Positions 47,845-56,844 are shown, counted from the first letter of the stretch. The stretch is DNA of 64,000 nucleotides from Paraburkholderia sp. BL25I1N1 (GCF_003002025.1 NZ_PVZB01000009.1:235734-299733); one strand, 5' to 3'. Notes: generated from the letters alone by a model not told the origin. A program made the numbers and translations.

Positions 47845-47879
47845 ACGCGCCGCCGCCGAACTATCGGCGTGCGGCGCGT
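47845..47879. other. Long hairpin between SPOR gene and dsbA
   Basis: Stem ACGCGCCGC and CGCCGA pair with TCGGCG, a bulged T, and GCGGCGCGT around loop ACTA. This is about 15 bp with one bulge. There is no T-run, so it may be a Rho-dependent or RNase-protecting end, or a processed RNA structure. Confidence 0.4.
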
Positions 47880-47983
47880 GTCACAAGCACGACGGACGGT
47901 TCAAACCGTTCAACGCCGAATCTTGAAGACGGTGACGGGCATTTGCGTGGCGCCACCGTTCTACGCCTACTTGGGTCAACAAC

Positions 47984-48622
47984 ATGAAGAAACTGCTGAG
48001 CATTCTGTTCCTCTCGCTGGGCCTCGTTGCCGCCTCGGCACAGGCATCGCCCACCGCGCCGGTGTCGGGCAAGGATTTCACCGTGCTGCCCACCGCGCAG
48101 CCCACCGACGTGCCCGCCGGCAAGATCGAAGTCACCGAATTCTTCTGGTACGGCTGCCCGCACTGCAATGAATTCAACCCGTACCTCGAAGCGTGGGTGA
48201 AGAAGCAGGGTCCGGACGTGGTGTTCAAGCGCGTGCCGGTCGCCTTCCGCGACGACTTCATTCCGCACTCCAAGATGTACCACGCGCTCGACGCGCTCGG
48301 CCTCGCCACGCAGCTCACGCCGAAAGTCTTCAATGAAATCCACGTCAACAAGGACTATCTGCTGACGCCGGAAGATCAGGCCAAATTCCTCGCGAAGAAC
48401 GGCGTCGATCCGAAGAAGTACATGGACGCGTACAACTCGTTCTCGACGCAAAGCGCGCTGCAGAAGGACAAGAAGCTGCTGGACGACTACAAGATTGACG
48501 GCGTGCCGACGCTGGCCGTGCAGGGCAAGTATGAAACCGGCCCGGCGGCGACCAACAGCCTGCCGGGCACGATCCAGGTGCTCGACTACCTGGTCGCCCA
48601 GGTCCGCGCCAAGAAGATGTAA
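47984..48622 (+). CDS. dsbA: Thiol:disulfide interchange protein DsbA
   Basis: A 212-residue periplasmic oxidoreductase that puts disulfides into secreted proteins. The signal peptide ends at SAQA-SP. The active site is CPHC in EFFWYGCPHCNEFNP (about residue 53). The cis-proline region is DGVPTLAVQGKYETG. An SDR gene follows 15 nt later. Confidence 0.93.
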   Translation: MKKLLSILFLSLGLVAASAQASPTAPVSGKDFTVLPTAQPTDVPAGKIEVTEFFWYGCPHCNEFNPYLEAWVKKQGPDVVFKRVPVAFRDDFIPHSKMYHALDALGLATQLTPKVFNEIHVNKDYLLTPEDQAKFLAKNGVDPKKYMDAYNSFSTQSALQKDKKLLDDYKIDGVPTLAVQGKYETGPAATNSLPGTIQVLDYLVAQVRAKKM

Positions 48623-48637
48623 AGCTAAGGCGCCGGA

Positions 48638-49417
48638 ATGAGTTCCCCCCTGAAGGTTTTCATTACCGGCGCTTCGAGTGGCATAGGCCTCGCGCTCGCC
48701 GCCGAATATGCGCGGCGCGGCGCGATTCTCGGCCTGGTTGCCCGCCGCGGCGACGCCCTCGCCGCCTTCCAGAAGTCCCATCCGCAAAACACTGTCTCCA
48801 TCTATTCCGTCGACGTGCGCGACGCGGAAGCGCTCGCCGATGCGGCCGCGCAGTTCATCACGCGGCACGGCCTGCCAGACGTGGTGATCGCCAACGCCGG
48901 CATCAGCCGCGGCGCGCTCACCGGTCATGGCGATCTGCGCACCTTCCGTGAAGTGATGGATATCAATTACTTCGGCATGGTCGCGACTTTCGAACCGTTC
49001 GCCGCCGCGATGATCGCAGCCAAACGCGGCACGCTGGTGGGAATCGCCAGTGTCGCGAGTGTGCGCGGCTTGCCGGGGTCCGGCGCGTACAGCGCGTCGA
49101 AATCGGCGGCGCTCAAATATCTGGAAGCGTTGCGCGTCGAAATGCGGCCGCATGATGTCGGCGTGGTGACGATTGCGCCCGGCTATATCCGCACGCCCAT
49201 GACCGAGCACAACCCGTACACCATGCCGTTCCTGATGGACGCCGACCGTTTCGCGCTCAAGGTGGCACAGGCAATCGAGCGTCGAACGGCGTTCGCGGTG
49301 TTTCCTTGGCAGATGCGCGTGGTGGCCATGCTCCTGCACGTGCTGCCGCGCTGGCTGTACGACCGCGCTTTCGAGCGTGCGCCGCGCAAGCCGCGCGCCG
49401 CTGCCGAAGCCGAGTAA
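48638..49417 (+). CDS. Short-chain dehydrogenase/reductase
   Basis: A 259-residue classical SDR. The Rossmann motif is FITGASSGIGLALAAEYARR, the catalytic serine lies in VGIASVASVRG, and the YxxxK tetrad is SAYSASKSA-like (GAYSASKSAALKYLEALR). Its C-terminus (RMVVAMLLHVLPRWLYD-type) is hydrophobic. Substrate is unknown. It is 3 nt from the BtuF-like gene and follows dsbA closely, so all three may share a transcript. Confidence 0.85.
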   Translation: MSSPLKVFITGASSGIGLALAAEYARRGAILGLVARRGDALAAFQKSHPQNTVSIYSVDVRDAEALADAAAQFITRHGLPDVVIANAGISRGALTGHGDLRTFREVMDINYFGMVATFEPFAAAMIAAKRGTLVGIASVASVRGLPGSGAYSASKSAALKYLEALRVEMRPHDVGVVTIAPGYIRTPMTEHNPYTMPFLMDADRFALKVAQAIERRTAFAVFPWQMRVVAMLLHVLPRWLYDRAFERAPRKPRAAAEAE

Positions 49418-49420
49418 GCC

Positions 49421-50239
49421 ATGCAACCCCGTGCGGTCGATGCAGCCGGCGTCGCGCACGAACCAGCGGGCGCCGCGACGCGCATTGTTTCGCTGGTGCC
49501 GAGCATCACTGAACTGCTCTTTGCGCTTGGTCTCGACAAGCAGATTGTTGGCCGCACCGGCTTTTGCGTGCATCCGCACGACAAGGTGCAGCAGGTACGC
49601 AAGGTCGGCGGCACCAAGGCCGTGAACCTCGACGCCATTCGTGCGTTGCGCCCCACCCATCTGATCGTCAATATCGACGAAAACGAACGCGATACGGTCG
49701 AGCAGTTGCGGGCGTTCGTGCCGCATATCGTCGTGACGCATCCTCAAATGCCTCGGGACAATCTGGCGCTTTATTCGCTGCTGGGCGCGATTTTCGACCG
49801 TGCGCAGGAAACGCAGCGCCTGAGCGAAGCGCTCGAAGCCCGCCTTTGCGACGCGGCAGCGCGTGCGTTCATTCCGCAAAACGTGCTGTATCTGATCTGG
49901 CGCGAACCGTGGATGACCGTAGCGCGCGACACCTATATCTCGACGATGCTGCGGCTCGTCAACTGGCACACACTGCCGGACGTGCAAGGCGGTGCGGCAG
50001 GCGCCGCGCGTTACCCGACGCTCGACTTCGACACCGCGCCGTGGCTCGCCCAGGTCGACCGTATCCTGCTCTCCAGCGAGCCGTATCGCTTCACACAGGT
50101 CCATTGCGACGCGCTGAAACGCGACGCGCGCCTGGCCGGCAAGCGCATTGAGTTAATTGATGGGGAAATGGTGTCGTGGTACGGCGTGCGCGCAATCGAA
50201 GGCATCGCTTACCTGCTGCAGCGCGCTGCGGCGGCCTGA
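49421..50239 (+). CDS. BtuF-like cobalamin/metal-chelate binding protein
   Basis: A 272-residue protein with the class III binding-protein pattern: RIVSLVPSITELLFALGLDK, VGRTGFCVHPHDKVQQVRKV and VGGTKAVNLDAIRALRPTHL. These match BtuF/helical-backbone metal receptor proteins. No signal peptide is seen, so it may be cytoplasmic or have a wrong start. Annotators often call such proteins cobalamin-binding. With metH nearby a B12 link is tempting but not shown. Confidence 0.75.
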   Translation: MQPRAVDAAGVAHEPAGAATRIVSLVPSITELLFALGLDKQIVGRTGFCVHPHDKVQQVRKVGGTKAVNLDAIRALRPTHLIVNIDENERDTVEQLRAFVPHIVVTHPQMPRDNLALYSLLGAIFDRAQETQRLSEALEARLCDAAARAFIPQNVLYLIWREPWMTVARDTYISTMLRLVNWHTLPDVQGGAAGAARYPTLDFDTAPWLAQVDRILLSSEPYRFTQVHCDALKRDARLAGKRIELIDGEMVSWYGVRAIEGIAYLLQRAAAA

Positions 50240-50504
50240 GCGCGTGCAAGGACAGCGCGCCTTAAACCTGCGCCGCCCCCGCCATATGAATATGCGGATT
50301 ATGTTGTTGTCGCCGCAACCACCCTTCGATAAGCTTTCGCGAAGGCCCGCGCGCGTCGTCGGCAACAGCCGACCCATGCGCCAGCGCCGGAAACGTATCA
50401 CAATAAAGATGACGGCTACGCCGCAAGGCCGCCCGTCCTTCGTCAACGGAACATAACCACACAACCAGACGCACTGCCTGACTGCGCTTGTTATGGGAGA
50501 TCCT

Positions 50505-52091
50505 ATGCGCTTCAAACTGCTCGCAGCCGCCGTACTGTTCACGGCGCCCGCGCTCGTGCTCGCCAAACCGCTGACCGTCTGTACCGAGTCGAGCCCCGAC
50601 GGCTTCGATGTCGTGCAGTTCAATTCGCTCGTCACGACCAACGCGTCGGCCGACGTGATCTTCAACTCGCTGGTCTCGTACGACGAGGCCGCGAAGAAAG
50701 TGGTGCCGGCGCTGGCCGACAAGTGGGACGTGAGCCCCGACGGCCTCACCTACACGTTCCATCTGCGCCCGAACGTGCAGTTCCAGACCACTGATTACTT
50801 CAAGCCCACGCGCGCGCTGAATGCGGACGACGTCGTCTTCACGTTCGACCGCATGCTCAACGACAGCAATCCGTGGCACAAGGTGGCGGGCGCGAGCGGC
50901 TTCCCGCATGCGCAGTCGATGGGTCTGCCGAAGCTCATCAAGTCGATCAGCAAGGTCGACGACAACACCGTCAAGTTCGAACTGAACGCGCCCGACGCGA
51001 CCTTCGTGTCGATCCTGACCATGGGTTTCGCCTCGATCTATTCGGCTGAATACGCCGATCAGTTGCTCAAGGCCGGCAAGCAGGTCGATCTGAACTCGAA
51101 GCCGATCGGCACGGGTCCGTTCGAGCTGAAGAGCTATACGAAAGACGCAGTGATTCGCTACGACGTGAATCCGTCCTACTGGGGCCCGAAGCCGAAGATC
51201 GACCGCCTGATCTACGCGATCACGCCGGACGCCACGGTGCGGGCGCAGAAAGTGAAGGCGGGCGAATGCCAGATCGCTTTGTCGCCGAAGCCGCAGGACC
51301 TCGCTGATGCCAAGACGGACAAGTCGCTTGCCATCGTGCAGACGCCCGCGTTCATGACGGCGTTCGTCGCGTTGAACACGCAGAAGAAGCCGCTCGACAA
51401 CCAGAAGGTGCGCGCCGCGCTGAACATGGCGTTCGATCGCACCATGTATCTGAAGACCGTATTCGACAACACGGCGACGCCGGCCGTGAACCCGTATCCG
51501 CCGAACACGTGGAGCTACGACAAGGCCGTGAAGGCGTGGCCGTACGACCCGGCGAAGGCAAAGAAGCTGCTCGCCGACGCGGGTTACCCGAACGGTTTTG
51601 AAACGACGATCTGGGTGCGGCCGAACGGCAGCGTGCTGAATCCGAATCCAAAGGCCGGCGCCGAGCTGCTGCAGGCCGACTTCGCAAAGATCGGCGTGAA
51701 GGCCGACGTGAAGGTGATTGAATGGGGCGAGTTGATCAAGCAGGCCAAGCAAGGCCAGCATGATTCGCTCTTCATGGGCTGGGCCGGCGACAACGGCGAT
51801 CCGGACAACTACCTGTCGCCGCTATTCAGTTGCAACGCGGTGAAGTCGGGGATCAACTTCGCGCGGTTCTGCGACCAGGATCTGGACAAGCTGATCGCCG
51901 ACGGCAAAGCAACGCCGGATCAGGCCAAGCGCACGAAGGCGTATGAACAGGCGCAGCAGATCATTCACGATCAGGCGCTGTGGATTCCGCTTGGGTATCC
52001 GACCGCTGCGGCGATCGCGCGCACGAACGTGAGTGGGTATCACGTGAGTCCGTTTGGGCGCCAGAACTTCGGGACAGTGTCGGTGCAGTAA
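50505..52091 (+). CDS. dppA: Dipeptide/peptide ABC transporter substrate-binding protein (DppA-type)
   Basis: A 528-residue family 5 binding protein. The signal peptide ends at LVLA-KP. The mature start KPLTVCTESSPDGFDVVQFN is the typical DppA form. A GGGAGA site precedes the ATG at 50505. The terminator at 52126-52159 follows the stop, and no dppBCDF genes follow, so this is an orphan binding protein that must share permeases encoded elsewhere. A dipeptide ligand is inferred from family. Confidence 0.88.
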   Translation: MRFKLLAAAVLFTAPALVLAKPLTVCTESSPDGFDVVQFNSLVTTNASADVIFNSLVSYDEAAKKVVPALADKWDVSPDGLTYTFHLRPNVQFQTTDYFKPTRALNADDVVFTFDRMLNDSNPWHKVAGASGFPHAQSMGLPKLIKSISKVDDNTVKFELNAPDATFVSILTMGFASIYSAEYADQLLKAGKQVDLNSKPIGTGPFELKSYTKDAVIRYDVNPSYWGPKPKIDRLIYAITPDATVRAQKVKAGECQIALSPKPQDLADAKTDKSLAIVQTPAFMTAFVALNTQKKPLDNQKVRAALNMAFDRTMYLKTVFDNTATPAVNPYPPNTWSYDKAVKAWPYDPAKAKKLLADAGYPNGFETTIWVRPNGSVLNPNPKAGAELLQADFAKIGVKADVKVIEWGELIKQAKQGQHDSLFMGWAGDNGDPDNYLSPLFSCNAVKSGINFARFCDQDLDKLIADGKATPDQAKRTKAYEQAQQIIHDQALWIPLGYPTAAAIARTNVSGYHVSPFGRQNFGTVSVQ

Positions 52092-52125
52092 TCGCGTTCG
52101 CGTTCGAGCGTGCCGCATGCGAAAG

Positions 52126-52159
52126 AAAGCCCGGTTGCGAAAGCACCGGGCTTTTTTTG
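52126..52159 (+). terminator. Rho-independent terminator after dppA
   Basis: Stem AAAGCCCGG/CCGGGCTTT enclosing an inner TGC/GCA around a GAAA tetraloop, then seven Ts. It separates the dppA transcript from the amidase cassette. Confidence 0.9.
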
Positions 52160-52234
52160 CTTTACCGGCATCCGAGGCTCGATTACTAATTCGCGCAATA
52201 CGATATGCATTACGGGTATCTCGATGAAAAAGAC

Positions 52235-52260
52235 TTCTGCAATACGCATTAATTGCAGAA
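52235..52260. promoter_or_regulatory. Inverted repeat upstream of the amidase cassette
   Basis: Perfect 9-bp arms TTCTGCAAT/ATTGCAGAA with an 8-nt spacer, 80 nt before the ATG of the cysteine-amidase gene. It has no T-run, so it is not a simple terminator. It could be an operator for the cassette. The local sequence is notably AT-rich. Confidence 0.5.
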
Positions 52261-52340
52261 AACGTTAAAAGTTTGTCATTTTTTTAGCACCACATCAACG
52301 AACGACGTTAGGATTCAAATTTAATTTGGATACCTATTTT

Positions 52341-52709
52341 ATGTCTTATTGGAATATAAATTCCGCTGTCGACTATCTTCAATGGCATGCGGAATCTTCA
52401 AGCCACCAACGTTGCGCAAGATACGTGCGAGAGGCAATCCAGCGCGGCGGAATTTCACTCATGGTGATGTACTCCGCGAGGAACTATGGCTCTTCGTTAA
52501 TCTGCACAGGCTTTTATGAGGTAAGCGACGCAAATCCGCAGAAAGGGGATGTCGTCGTGATCCAGGCCATCGCGAACCATCCGGACGGTCATATGGCCAT
52601 GTACGACGGACGAATCTGGATTTCCGATTTCAGACAACAATACGGCTTTTATCCCGGCCCAGCATACCGAAGCGCACGTCCACCTTATCAAATTTACCGT
52701 CACGACTGA
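52341..52709 (+). CDS. CHAP/NlpC-like cysteine amidase; candidate type VI secretion peptidoglycan-amidase effector
   Basis: A 122-residue protein. A catalytic triad fits the sequence: C25 in HQRCARYVREAIQRGG, H84 in DGHMAMYDG and D96 in WISDFRQ, arranged as in NlpC/P60 and CHAP peptidoglycan amidases. The C-terminus FYPGPAYRSARPPYQIYR belongs to the same family. No signal peptide is present, as expected for an effector exported by a type VI machine. An in-frame TTG at 52326 precedes the ATG. The next gene (8 nt downstream) encodes a signal-peptide protein, the usual arrangement for effector and periplasmic immunity protein. Composition is AT-richer than the flanks. The exact effector family cannot be fixed by eye. 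Confidence 0.65.
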   Translation: MSYWNINSAVDYLQWHAESSSHQRCARYVREAIQRGGISLMVMYSARNYGSSLICTGFYEVSDANPQKGDVVVIQAIANHPDGHMAMYDGRIWISDFRQQYGFYPGPAYRSARPPYQIYRHD

Positions 52710-52717
52710 GCGGCATC

Positions 52718-53179
52718 ATGCGAAAAATCTTCATGCTTATTGCGGTGCTCTTCGTCATTTCCGGCAGTTTCTTTCAGCCGCTGGCGCTCGCGCAGATGCG
52801 CCAGGCCACGACGCCCGAGGCCAGTACCAAGGCTTTCTATACATGGTTTATCAAGCGGGATTCAGAAGACCGCGGCTATGCTCTCATGGACAAGGAGGTC
52901 TATCGCTACGTATCGAGATCGACCGTCGACTTCCTGAGGGCCGAATATAAGCAAAACACGTTTGCCGAAAGGGCCGAGTACTTCACAAAGGTACAGGATT
53001 ACGACGAGCAGGATTGGCTCGCGCACATTGCAACGCATCCCGCGATCATGCTTGACGATGTCGCGCTTGTTCCCGTTACGTTCGGATCCGCAGAGAAGAA
53101 AACCATTCTTGCGTTTCTGCGCAAACAGAATGGGGTCTGGAAGATCACCAAGATCGACGATACGCAAGATGACAAATAG
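52718..53179 (+). CDS. Signal-peptide protein, candidate immunity protein of the adjacent amidase
   Basis: A 153-residue protein with a Sec signal (MLIAVLFVISGSFFQPLALA, residues 6-25; cleavage before QM). The mature part, STKAFYTWFIKRDSEDRGYA, YVSRSTVDFLRAEYKQN and KTILAFLRKQNGVWKITKID, resembles DUF3828 (YbjP-like) proteins. A periplasmic partner 8 nt after a peptidoglycan amidase that has no export signal fits self-protection. Its AT-rich codon use matches the amidase gene. Alternatively it is an unrelated secreted protein. A terminator follows. Confidence 0.6.
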   Translation: MRKIFMLIAVLFVISGSFFQPLALAQMRQATTPEASTKAFYTWFIKRDSEDRGYALMDKEVYRYVSRSTVDFLRAEYKQNTFAERAEYFTKVQDYDEQDWLAHIATHPAIMLDDVALVPVTFGSAEKKTILAFLRKQNGVWKITKIDDTQDDK

Positions 53180-53207
53180 TACGTTTCAGTGCCGCATTGA
53201 CCACTGA

Positions 53208-53232
53208 AAAGCCCCCGCCTGCGGGCTTTCCT
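53208..53232. terminator. Bidirectional terminator after the amidase cassette
   Basis: Stem AAAGCCCCCGC/GCGGGCTTT with a short CT loop and a T-run. It lies between the convergent immunity-like gene (stop at 53179) and the metallo-hydrolase gene (stop at 53256). Confidence 0.85.
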
Positions 53233-53255
53233 CTCCCATCGACACACCACCTCGA

Positions 53256-54329
53256 TCACGCCGGCGAAAACCGAATCACCCCATCCGCATCCTGCTTACG
53301 CTTCAACTCACCCGCAAGCCACAGCAGATGCAAGTGCGCTAGCGCTTCACCCATCGCAAACGTCATCTGATGGATATCGAGTTGCCGCTTGAACATCAGC
53401 GGCACGATATCCGCGGCGCTCTGCGGTTTCTCCGCACACGCCTCGCGCACTTCGGCTAGACGCGCGTCGTGATGCTCGCGCAATTGGCGGATGCGCGTGC
53501 GCACGCCGCGAAACGGCTTGCCGTGCGAAGGCAGCACGAGCGTGTCTTCCGGCATCGTTTCGTAACGGCCTAGCGACTCCAGATATAACGCGAGCGGCGT
53601 GCCTTCCGGCTCCATATCGAACACCGACACGTTAGTCGAAATGCGCGGCAGCACCATGTCGCCGGAAATCAGCACGCCGGTTTCTTCGCAGAACAACGCG
53701 CAGTGTTCGGGCGAATGGCCGAAGCCGGTCACCACGCGCCAGATCTTGCCACCAATCTCCACGCCGTCCGCTTCCCGCAACCGGCGATACTGCCCCGGAA
53801 TCGCCGGCACGAGGCTCGCGTAATAGCTCTTGCGATTGCGCAATTTCTCAAGCGACTCTTCGTCGGTCACGCCGTGTCGCGCGAAGTGTCGTGCCGCGCC
53901 CTCGCCGCCCGCATTCGAGCCGTCGCCGGCAGCCATGACGCGTGCCTGCATGTATTCGCCGAGCGTCATCCATAGCCGCACGTCCCAGCGTTTTTTGTCG
54001 CCGCCCGCGCAAATCCAGTGCGCGAGACCGATGTGATCGGGATGGCAATGCGTCACGATCACACGCAGCACCGGCAGGCCGTCGAGCACCGAGTCGAACA
54101 CTTTCTCCCAGTTCTCCTTGATCGTGTCCGAGGTGATACCGCAGTCGACCACCGTCCAGCCCTGCTGGCCGTCGATCTCGTCGCGCAGCAGCCAGAGATT
54201 GATGTGATCGAGCGCGAAAGGCAGCGGCATGCGTAGCCAGAACACACCTGGCGCGACTTCCATCGCCTGGCCCGCGTCCGGCAAGGTGTCGTTGAACGGG
54301 TAGTCGAGTTGATGTTCGAGTGCATTCAT
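53256..54329 (-). CDS. MBL-fold metallo-hydrolase
   Basis: A 357-residue metallo-beta-lactamase-fold enzyme. The metal motif HxHxDH is THCHPDHIGLAHW, with later ligands in TGFGHSPEHCALF and SGDMVLPRISTNVS. The C-terminal helical region is of the lactamase-B2-type found with LACTB2-like thioesterases. The start is the ATG at 54329 (MNALEHQLDYPFND). It is divergent from a MerR regulator (operator at 54452-54469), and acyl-CoA metabolism genes lie downstream of that. Confidence 0.83.
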   Translation of the reverse strand: MNALEHQLDYPFNDTLPDAGQAMEVAPGVFWLRMPLPFALDHINLWLLRDEIDGQQGWTVVDCGITSDTIKENWEKVFDSVLDGLPVLRVIVTHCHPDHIGLAHWICAGGDKKRWDVRLWMTLGEYMQARVMAAGDGSNAGGEGAARHFARHGVTDEESLEKLRNRKSYYASLVPAIPGQYRRLREADGVEIGGKIWRVVTGFGHSPEHCALFCEETGVLISGDMVLPRISTNVSVFDMEPEGTPLALYLESLGRYETMPEDTLVLPSHGKPFRGVRTRIRQLREHHDARLAEVREACAEKPQSAADIVPLMFKRQLDIHQMTFAMGEALAHLHLLWLAGELKRKQDADGVIRFSPA

Positions 54330-54449
54330 TGTGGGTGTCTTCCTCCGTCGGCCGTCCGGCATGGCAAGGTGTGCGATGCCGGTCGGCGTGGTTGCCGTGT
54401 GCGAGTGACGTACCGCCGCCGTACTGCGCCTGGTTGCGTTCAACTCAAG

Positions 54450-54480
54450 TTGACGATAACGTAAACGTCGATTCTATCGT
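54450..54480 (+). promoter_or_regulatory. MerR-type promoter with 19-bp spacer and palindrome
   Basis: A -35 TTGACG (54450-54455) and -10 TATCGT (54475-54480) are separated by 19 nt, the overlong spacing characteristic of MerR-controlled promoters. An 18-bp imperfect palindrome, GACGATAAC followed by GTAAACGTC (7 of 9 pairs match), overlaps the -35 and fills the spacer start. It stands 37 nt before the MerR gene, so autoregulation is likely. Confidence 0.6.
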
Positions 54481-54516
54481 TCAATCCGATTTTCTGCCCG
54501 GCCACGGAATGCCCCG

Positions 54517-54921
54517 ATGAACACGCAATACACGATCACCGAGCTCGCGCGGGAATTCGACGTCACGCCCCGCGCGATCCGCTTCTACGAAGACCAGGGT
54601 TTACTCTCACCGAGCCGCGAGGGATCGAGTGGCCTGCGGCGCGTCTATTCGGGCCGCGACCGCACGCGTCTGAAGCTCACCTTGCGCGGCAAACGGCTCG
54701 GCTTCACGCTTTCGGAGATCCGCGATCTGCTGGACGTGTACGAGTCGCCGACCGACACGGTGCCGCAGTTGCACGCGTTCCTCGCCACGGTGGCGCGTCA
54801 TCGCGAAGTGCTCGAGCGTCAACTGGAAGACCTGAACGCGACGCTCGAAGACCTCGCGCAATACGAAACCCAGGCGCGCGCGCTGCTGGAAGGCGGCACG
54901 CGCGAAGCCAAGCCGGCCTGA
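54517..54921 (+). CDS. MerR-family regulator (LiuR-like)
   Basis: A 134-residue regulator. The helix-turn-helix and wing span about residues 4-70 (YTITELAREFDVTPRAIRFY, then GLLSPSREGSSGLRRVYSGR), followed by a dimerisation coiled coil (about 80-125). No metal-binding cysteines are present. Members of this type (LiuR) sense branched-chain or acyl-CoA compounds, which fits the thiolase and acyl-CoA dehydrogenase genes downstream and the divergent metallo-hydrolase. The effector is not shown. Confidence 0.82.
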   Translation: MNTQYTITELAREFDVTPRAIRFYEDQGLLSPSREGSSGLRRVYSGRDRTRLKLTLRGKRLGFTLSEIRDLLDVYESPTDTVPQLHAFLATVARHREVLERQLEDLNATLEDLAQYETQARALLEGGTREAKPA

Positions 54922-55005
54922 ACAATCGCGGCGCGATGCGTCGCAGGTGCGCCCGACGATACAATCACGGGTGTCTTCACGACATGAGGCGAATGCGCGG
55001 TCGAC

Positions 55006-56844
55006 ATGAATCACTTCCCCAAACTGCTGTCGTCGCAGATCGGCTTTGACCTCGCGCAGACCATGCTCGAAGGATTCGACCGCCATTACCGGATCTTTCG
55101 CGACGCCGCGATCCACGCCAAGACGCTCTTCGAAAAAGGCGACTGGCACGGTCTGCAGAAGCTCGCGCGCGATCGCATTACTTCATACGACGAGCGTGTC
55201 GACGAATGCGTCGAACTGCTCGAAGACGAATACGACGCGGAAAAAATCGACAGCGAAGTGTGGCAGCAGATCAAGCTGCATTACATCGGCCTGTTGACCA
55301 CGCACCGTCAGCCGGAGTGCGCCGAAACGTTTTTTAATTCGGTATGCTGCAAGATCCTGCACCGCTCGTATTTCAACAACGATTTCATTTTCGTGCGCCC
55401 GGCCATCTCGACCGAATACATCGAGAACGACGAGCCGGCCGCGAAGCCGACTTACCGTGCGTACTATCCGGGCAAAGATGGGCTCGCGGCGACGCTTGAA
55501 CGCATCGTCACGAACTTCCAGCTGGAGCCCTCGTTCGAAGACTTGACGCGCGACGTCGGCTGCGTGATGCAAGCGATCCACGACGCGTTCGGTGCGTTCG
55601 ACGAAGCGCCCAATTTCCAGATTCACGTGCTTTCGTCGCTGTTCTACCGGAACAAGTCGGCGTATATCGTCGGACGGATCATCAACGGCGATTTGCTGCT
55701 GCCGTTCGCGGTGCCCTTGCGTCATGTGAAGCCGGGCGTGCTCGCGCTCGACACCGTGCTGCTCAAGCGCGAACAGTTGCTGATCATTTTCAGCTTTTCG
55801 CATTCGTACTTCCTGGTGGACATGGAAGTGCCGTCCGCGTACGTCGAATTTCTCGGCACCATCATGCCGGGTAAGCCGAAGGCGGAAATCTACACGTCGG
55901 TGGGCTTACAGAAGCAGGGCAAGAACCTGTTCTATCGCGACCTGCTGCATCACCTCTCGCATTCGAGCGATCAGTTCATCATCGCGCCCGGCATCAAGGG
56001 GCTCGTGATGCTGGTGTTCACGCTGCCGTCGTTTCCGTACGTGTTCAAGCTGATCAAGGACAACTTCCCGCCGCCGAAGGAAACCACGCGCGCGCAAATC
56101 CAAAGCAAGTATCAGCTCGTCAAGCGACACGACCGCCTCGGCCGCATGGCCGACACGCTCGAATATTCGAGCGTGGCGTTGCCCCGCTCACGTCTGGACG
56201 AAGCGCTGGTGCGCGAGCTCGAGAAGGAAGTGCCGTCGCTGCTCGAATACGACGGCGACAACCTGGTAATTCGCCATATGTATATCGAGCGCCGCATGGT
56301 GCCGCTCAATCTGTTCCTGCAGAATGGCAACGACGAAGACGTCGAGCACGGTATCAAGGAATACGGCAATGCGGTGAAGGAACTGATGCAGGCGAACATC
56401 TTTCCAGGCGACATGCTGTACAAGAACTTCGGCGTGACGCGTCACGGCCGTGTGGTGTTCTACGACTACGACGAAATCGAATATCTGACCGACTGCAACG
56501 TGCGCGCGGTGCCGGCGCCGCGTAACGAGGAGGACGAAATGTCGGGCGAGCCGTGGTACTCGGTCGGCCCGCACGACATCTTCCCGGAAACGTACGGCAC
56601 ATTCCTGCTCGGCGACCCACGCGTGCGCCGTTCCTTCATGCAGCATCACGCGGACTTCTTCGATCCCGCGCTATGGCAACGGCACAAGGATCATCTATTG
56701 AAAGGCGAACTGCCCGACTTTTTCCCGTACGACGACAGCGTGCGCTTCTGCAACTGCTACCCGGAACGCTTCGTCGATTCCGCCGGCCTTGCATCGCCCG
56801 CGCCAGATGCGACAGCCGACTCGCGCAGCGTGCGGGCGGCATGA
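55006..56844 (+). CDS. aceK: Isocitrate dehydrogenase kinase/phosphatase
   Basis: A 612-residue bifunctional enzyme that phosphorylates and dephosphorylates isocitrate dehydrogenase and so directs carbon to the glyoxylate shunt. The nucleotide-binding block [20 protein letters not shown] and [20 protein letters not shown] are typical, and the length matches the family (about 580-610). The ATG at 55006 gives [20 protein letters not shown]. Here it is not beside aceA/aceB. A carbonic anhydrase gene follows 94 nt later. Confidence 0.95.
   Translation: MNHFPKLLSSQIGFDLAQTMLEGFDRHYRIFRDAAIHAKTLFEKGDWHGLQKLARDRITSYDERVDECVELLEDEYDAEKIDSEVWQQIKLHYIGLLTTHRQPECAETFFNSVCCKILHRSYFNNDFIFVRPAISTEYIENDEPAAKPTYRAYYPGKDGLAATLERIVTNFQLEPSFEDLTRDVGCVMQAIHDAFGAFDEAPNFQIHVLSSLFYRNKSAYIVGRIINGDLLLPFAVPLRHVKPGVLALDTVLLKREQLLIIFSFSHSYFLVDMEVPSAYVEFLGTIMPGKPKAEIYTSVGLQKQGKNLFYRDLLHHLSHSSDQFIIAPGIKGLVMLVFTLPSFPYVFKLIKDNFPPPKETTRAQIQSKYQLVKRHDRLGRMADTLEYSSVALPRSRLDEALVRELEKEVPSLLEYDGDNLVIRHMYIERRMVPLNLFLQNGNDEDVEHGIKEYGNAVKELMQANIFPGDMLYKNFGVTRHGRVVFYDYDEIEYLTDCNVRAVPAPRNEEDEMSGEPWYSVGPHDIFPETYGTFLLGDPRVRRSFMQHHADFFDPALWQRHKDHLLKGELPDFFPYDDSVRFCNCYPERFVDSAGLASPAPDATADSRSVRAA

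Noticed and set aside
47861..50104. 747-codon minus-strand open frame opposite dsbA, SDR and BtuF-like genes
   Set aside because: Covers three coding-strand genes with intact motifs; composition is that of a reverse-strand shadow.
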